This document shows, piece by piece, positions 5,521 through 7,768 of a stretch of DNA of 7,768 nucleotides; position 1 is the first letter of the stretch, and each line of letters begins with the position of its first letter. The DNA is from CBDTYW01 sp965364735 (GTDB lineage Bacteria; Actinomycetota; Nitriliruptoria; Nitriliruptorales; Nitriliruptoraceae). The translations under genes were made by a program, and so were the position numbers. The stretch lies in the NCBI GenBank assembly GCA_965364735.1, contig CBDTYW010000181.1, positions 1 through 7,768 on the forward strand, given 5' to 3'. The notes under the pieces were generated by a model, which was given only the letters and a program-made list of their open reading frames with translations, searched no databases and was not told where the DNA came from.

Positions 5521-6417
5521 ATGCGATCTCGGATGATGGAACGCAGCGGCTTGGCGCTGGTGGCTGCAGGGCTGGGCCTCGGTCTCTTCGCGGTTCCGGC
5601 GCTCGCGCAGACGGATCCCGATGCGGGTCTCGCGGACGAGGCCCAGATCCTCGACTGGGCGAACGAGTACCTGAGCGAGTTCAACAACGCTGACCTCGAC
5701 GGCGACGGCAACGCCGACTTCGCCGACACCAACGGCGACGGCGTCCCCGAGATCCCGATCGGCGAGCGCGGAGACCTCGACCTGCGCCCCGGTGACGGAC
5801 GCTTCGGCACCGAGATCGGCGGGCAGGTCAGCGCCTCCGTCAGCACCAGCGACGCGTCCTCGCTGCTCTTCGACTGCAGCGGGATGGCGATCTCGTTCGA
5901 CGCCAACGGCGCCATGGTCGACTGGGCCCTGGGCGTCGGCTCGTCGGAGGGTGGCGGGCCAGCGGGCCAGATGATCGACCTGTTCCCGTCCGGTCAAACG
6001 GAGAGGGCGTTCACGAAGAGCAATCCCTTCGTGGTCGTCGACAAGGTCGTCTACTTCGGCCGGATGCCCGGCGCCGGCGATGGCGCGCGCAACCACGTCT
6101 GGAGCGTCACCACGGCCGGGATCAGCATCGACGAGGGTGGCGACGACAACCCTGACGGCAACAACCGCAACGCCGGGCAGGTGAGCATCAGCGAGGACGT
6201 GCCGGCCGGCTCCTTGCTGATCCCGTCCGGGATCTTCCCGATCACTGGTTCGCTGGACTCCGAGAACGACGTGCGCTGCGAGGGCTCCGGATGGGTCCGC
6301 TTCGACACCGGCAACCCGGTGCTGAGCGCCGCCGGCGGCGTCGCAGCGCTGCTGGGCCTCGGCGGGATCTTCGGGCTCCTCTTCAACGCACGACCCGCGA
6401 TCACCTGGAGGGCATGA
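5521..6417 (+). CDS. Secreted, C-terminally membrane-anchored protein with calcium-binding-type Asp loops; family not recognised
   Basis: I do not recognise this 298-residue protein. It has a clear signal peptide: basic MRSRMMERSG, a hydrophobic core (11-25), and cleavage expected after ALA (27-29). A segment after it holds two loops of the DxDxDGxxD type found in thrombospondin type 3 and related calcium sites: Asp58/60/62/66 and Asp69/Asn71/Asp73/Glu77. The middle (about 100-262) is predicted mostly beta, Gly/Asp/Ser-rich, with just two cysteines (Cys119, Cys253) that could form a disulfide outside the cell; Cys253 sits in CEGSGWVRF. A hydrophobic helix (about 268-288) and a short tail FNARPAITWRA form a C-terminal anchor, so most of the protein should lie outside the membrane. 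Its stop overlaps the next gene's start (TGATG), so the two are probably co-expressed. A cell-surface or extracellular calcium-dependent role is inference only. Confidence 0.85.
   Translation: MRSRMMERSGLALVAAGLGLGLFAVPALAQTDPDAGLADEAQILDWANEYLSEFNNADLDGDGNADFADTNGDGVPEIPIGERGDLDLRPGDGRFGTEIGGQVSASVSTSDASSLLFDCSGMAISFDANGAMVDWALGVGSSEGGGPAGQMIDLFPSGQTERAFTKSNPFVVVDKVVYFGRMPGAGDGARNHVWSVTTAGISIDEGGDDNPDGNNRNAGQVSISEDVPAGSLLIPSGIFPITGSLDSENDVRCEGSGWVRFDTGNPVLSAAGGVAALLGLGGIFGLLFNARPAITWRA
6360..6380 (+). repeat. 21-bp direct repeat, copy 1 (end of the secreted-protein gene)
   Basis: Identical base for base to 6470-6490; the core is GGCGGGATCTTCGGGCTCCT preceded by C. The two copies begin 110 bp apart. 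Here it encodes GGIFGLL (residues 281-287) within the C-terminal anchor helix of the secreted protein. Confidence 0.85.
6407..6412 (+). promoter_or_regulatory. Ribosome binding site of the small membrane protein
   Basis: GGAGGG, a strong Shine-Dalgarno, lies inside the end of the upstream coding region. It leaves only 1 nt before the ATG at 6414 but 4 nt before the ATG at 6417, which favours the second start. Confidence 0.6.
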
Positions 6418-6632
6418 TGGACACCGCCGCTTCCCCCGCGCAGCAGTCCGTGCAGCGCCGTCCGGTGCGCGGCGGGATCTTCGGGCTCCTGCTCGGGCTG
6501 AGCTCCGCCATCTGGCTCGTCCTCTTCGCCGTCATCCCGTTCGGCGAGTGGCTGCAGCTCGCGCTCGTCGTGATCATCGGGATCGCGGTCGGCATCGCGT
6601 GGGCGCGCTTCGCTCCGGCGAAGTCCGGCTGA
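6417..6632 (+). CDS. Small two-helix membrane protein, function unknown
   Basis: The 71-residue product has a short polar N-terminus (MDTAASPAQQSVQRRPVRG), a first hydrophobic helix (about 20-41, GIFGLLLGLSSAIWLVLFAV), a short turn PFGEW, and a second helix (about 45-61) ending in ARFAPAKSG. The RR-VR patch before helix 1 and the basic tail put both ends on the cytoplasmic side by the positive-inside rule. The start is ATG 6417-6419, sharing one base with the upstream stop (TGATG); ATG 6414 would add one Met. It has no recognised domain. It is convergent with priA, whose stop is 25 bp away. Residues 19-25 (GGIFGLL) are encoded by the second copy of the 21-bp repeat also found in the preceding gene's anchor, so the pair may be evolutionarily or functionally linked. 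Role as a partner or membrane chaperone of the secreted protein is only a guess. Confidence 0.78.
   Translation: MDTAASPAQQSVQRRPVRGGIFGLLLGLSSAIWLVLFAVIPFGEWLQLALVVIIGIAVGIAWARFAPAKSG
6470..6490 (+). repeat. 21-bp direct repeat, copy 2 (start of the small membrane-protein gene)
   Basis: Exact match to 6360-6380, read in the same coding phase, giving GGIFGLL (residues 19-25) at the start of transmembrane helix 1. The flanking bases differ (T versus G before, C versus G after), so the identity stops sharply. Confidence 0.85.
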
Positions 6633-6657
6633 CGGCCTGGATCTCCGCGCCTGACGG

Positions 6658-7768
6658 TCATCCGACGTCGACGGGGTCCACGTCCACCCGGACATCGGCG
6701 CCAGCCTTCGACCAGACGGCCCGCGGCTCCCGCAGCGCCGCGAGCGTCGCGATGCGGTCTCGGGACTTGATCAGGATCCGGTCGCGACCATCGACGCGCA
6801 TGGGCCCGAGCGCGATGTCGCCGTGCGGGAGCGCGGCGAACAGGGCGTCGATGATCTCGGCGTCGGCTGCTGCGATGTCCACGCGGATCGCGTGGGCGGC
6901 GGGCGGGTAGCTGAGCTCTGCGCGGATGACGCCTTCGGCGCGCCAGAAGGCGCCCGGATCGCGACCGATCAGCGCTTGGACGGCGGGGTGGTCCGGCTCA
7001 CGGGTCTGCACCACGACGACCCCGTCCCGACGCCGCGACGGGCCGGTCGACCTCGGGTCCGCCGACGTGGTGCGTGGGGGTTCCTCGGCGGGCGCCGGGG
7101 CATCGGCGGGGTCAACCGTCGAGCTGAGGTCCGGCCCCGCGTCCGGAGTCACGGGCCCCGTCGCCGGCGGGTTCGCGAGGTCACTCGACGAGGCCCGGTG
7201 CACGGCGAGGGGATCCGGCGAGCTGACGGTCCAGTCAGCGAGCCGCATCGCGAGGCGGAGCGCGTCCTCGGCCGCGTCCAGCGCGGGCCGCCGCAGCATC
7301 GTGTCGAAGTCCGGGAGCACGACCGCCCCGACGTCACCGGGCGGCGCGTCCAGCACGCTCCCCCGCGTCGTCACCAGCAGGGCAGGCGCGGGCGGCACGG
7401 GCTGGTCATAGCCCTCGAGCACCGCGACGACGGCGTCGGGGAAGCCGCGCTGGAGCTCCGCGCCGAGCTGCTGCGCTCCGGCAGCCAGCGGCACCCATTC
7501 CCGCTCCTTGCAGCCGCGGCACGGCAGGCGTCGTCCGCCCTTCCATCCGCATCCTTCACACAGCAGCCGGTTCCCCACCGGCAGCGGGGCCGTGTCACAC
7601 GACGGGCAGGCCATCCGCTCGCCGCAGCCACGACAGACGAGCATCCGCCCCTCGCCGCGTCGGGTCGCGAGTACCACCGCGTAGCGACCCGCGTCGAGCG
7701 CCTCACGCAGGGCACGCATCGACTCCGGCAGCAGGCGTGTGCGGGCGCGGCCGCGGGCATCCACAGCC
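6658..7768 (-). CDS. priA: Primosomal protein PriA, C-terminal part, helicase motifs degenerate (partial)
   Basis: PriA reloads the replicative helicase at stalled forks. The gene enters at the right edge; about 370 C-terminal residues are visible. Numbering from the in-frame GTG at 7764: VDARGRARTRLL, then GRYAVVLATRRGEG, then the PriA zinc region with eight cysteines in CxxC pairs (Cys44/47, 53/56, 69/72, 82/85), two zinc sites. Motif V (normally GTQMxxKGHxFP) is replaced by LLVTTRGSVLDAPPGDVG, and the RAGRAGR motif VI is missing, so ATP-driven unwinding is unlikely; this decay is known in actinobacterial PriA. In motif VI's place is a Pro/Ser/Thr/Ala/Asp-rich stretch of about 65 residues (about 180-246). 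The family resumes with GVVVVQTREPDHPAVQALI (248-266), ELSYPPAAHAIRV (283-295) and the C-terminal domain ILIKSRD. The insert and the first motifs beyond the edge cannot be judged further here. It is the upstream end of the priA-def-fmt-rsmB neighbourhood. Confidence 0.92.
   Translation of the reverse strand, partial: AVDARGRARTRLLPESMRALREALDAGRYAVVLATRRGEGRMLVCRGCGERMACPSCDTAPLPVGNRLLCEGCGWKGGRRLPCRGCKEREWVPLAAGAQQLGAELQRGFPDAVVAVLEGYDQPVPPAPALLVTTRGSVLDAPPGDVGAVVLPDFDTMLRRPALDAAEDALRLAMRLADWTVSSPDPLAVHRASSSDLANPPATGPVTPDAGPDLSSTVDPADAPAPAEEPPRTTSADPRSTGPSRRRDGVVVVQTREPDHPAVQALIGRDPGAFWRAEGVIRAELSYPPAAHAIRVDIAAADAEIIDALFAALPHGDIALGPMRVDGRDRILIKSRDRIATLAALREPRAVWSKAGADVRVDVDPVDVG

Noticed and set aside
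6608..6623. Hairpin CTTCGC-TCCG-GCGAAG as a terminator between the small membrane gene and priA
   Set aside because: It lies inside the end of the coding region, has only a 6-bp stem, and no T-rich run follows on either strand.

Overview
The window is very GC-rich, densely coded DNA, most likely from an actinobacterium. Four things point that way: a DUF222/13E12-type HNH protein (a family found almost only in actinobacteria), a WS/DGAT acyltransferase, a PriA whose helicase motifs have decayed, and the priA–fmt–rsmB neighbourhood. I cannot settle the class; a deep-branching lineage is possible but not shown.

Layout, right to left along the minus strand. The C-terminal half of priA enters at the right edge (6658-7768). 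It is followed by an inserted block of about 5 kb, then the conserved translation cluster def (1072-1662), fmt (119-1075) and the first 40 codons of a probable rsmB (1-122). The last three are joined by ATGA stop/start overlaps and should be one operon. The gene before them, a DUF222-HNH endonuclease-like protein (1775-3157), has a near-perfect LexA (SOS) box just upstream of its start.

The inserted block holds three units. (a) A plus-strand pair (5521-6632): a secreted, C-terminally anchored protein with two calcium-binding-type Asp loops and no family I recognise, overlapped by a 71-residue two-helix membrane protein. The two genes share an exact 21-bp repeat read in the same frame. (b) A divergent minus-strand pair: a WS/DGAT acyltransferase (3960-5399) overlapped by a class I SAM methyltransferase (3274-3963), ending in a perfect hairpin. 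(c) The SOS-linked HNH gene.

Housekeeping work visible here is replication restart (PriA), N-formylation of initiator tRNA (Fmt), removal of the formyl group from new proteins (Def), and probably 16S rRNA m5C methylation (RsmB). The accessory block suggests neutral-lipid synthesis and a surface protein unit of unknown role. Gaps between genes are all 121 bp or less, and I found no tRNA, rRNA, CRISPR array or transposase.
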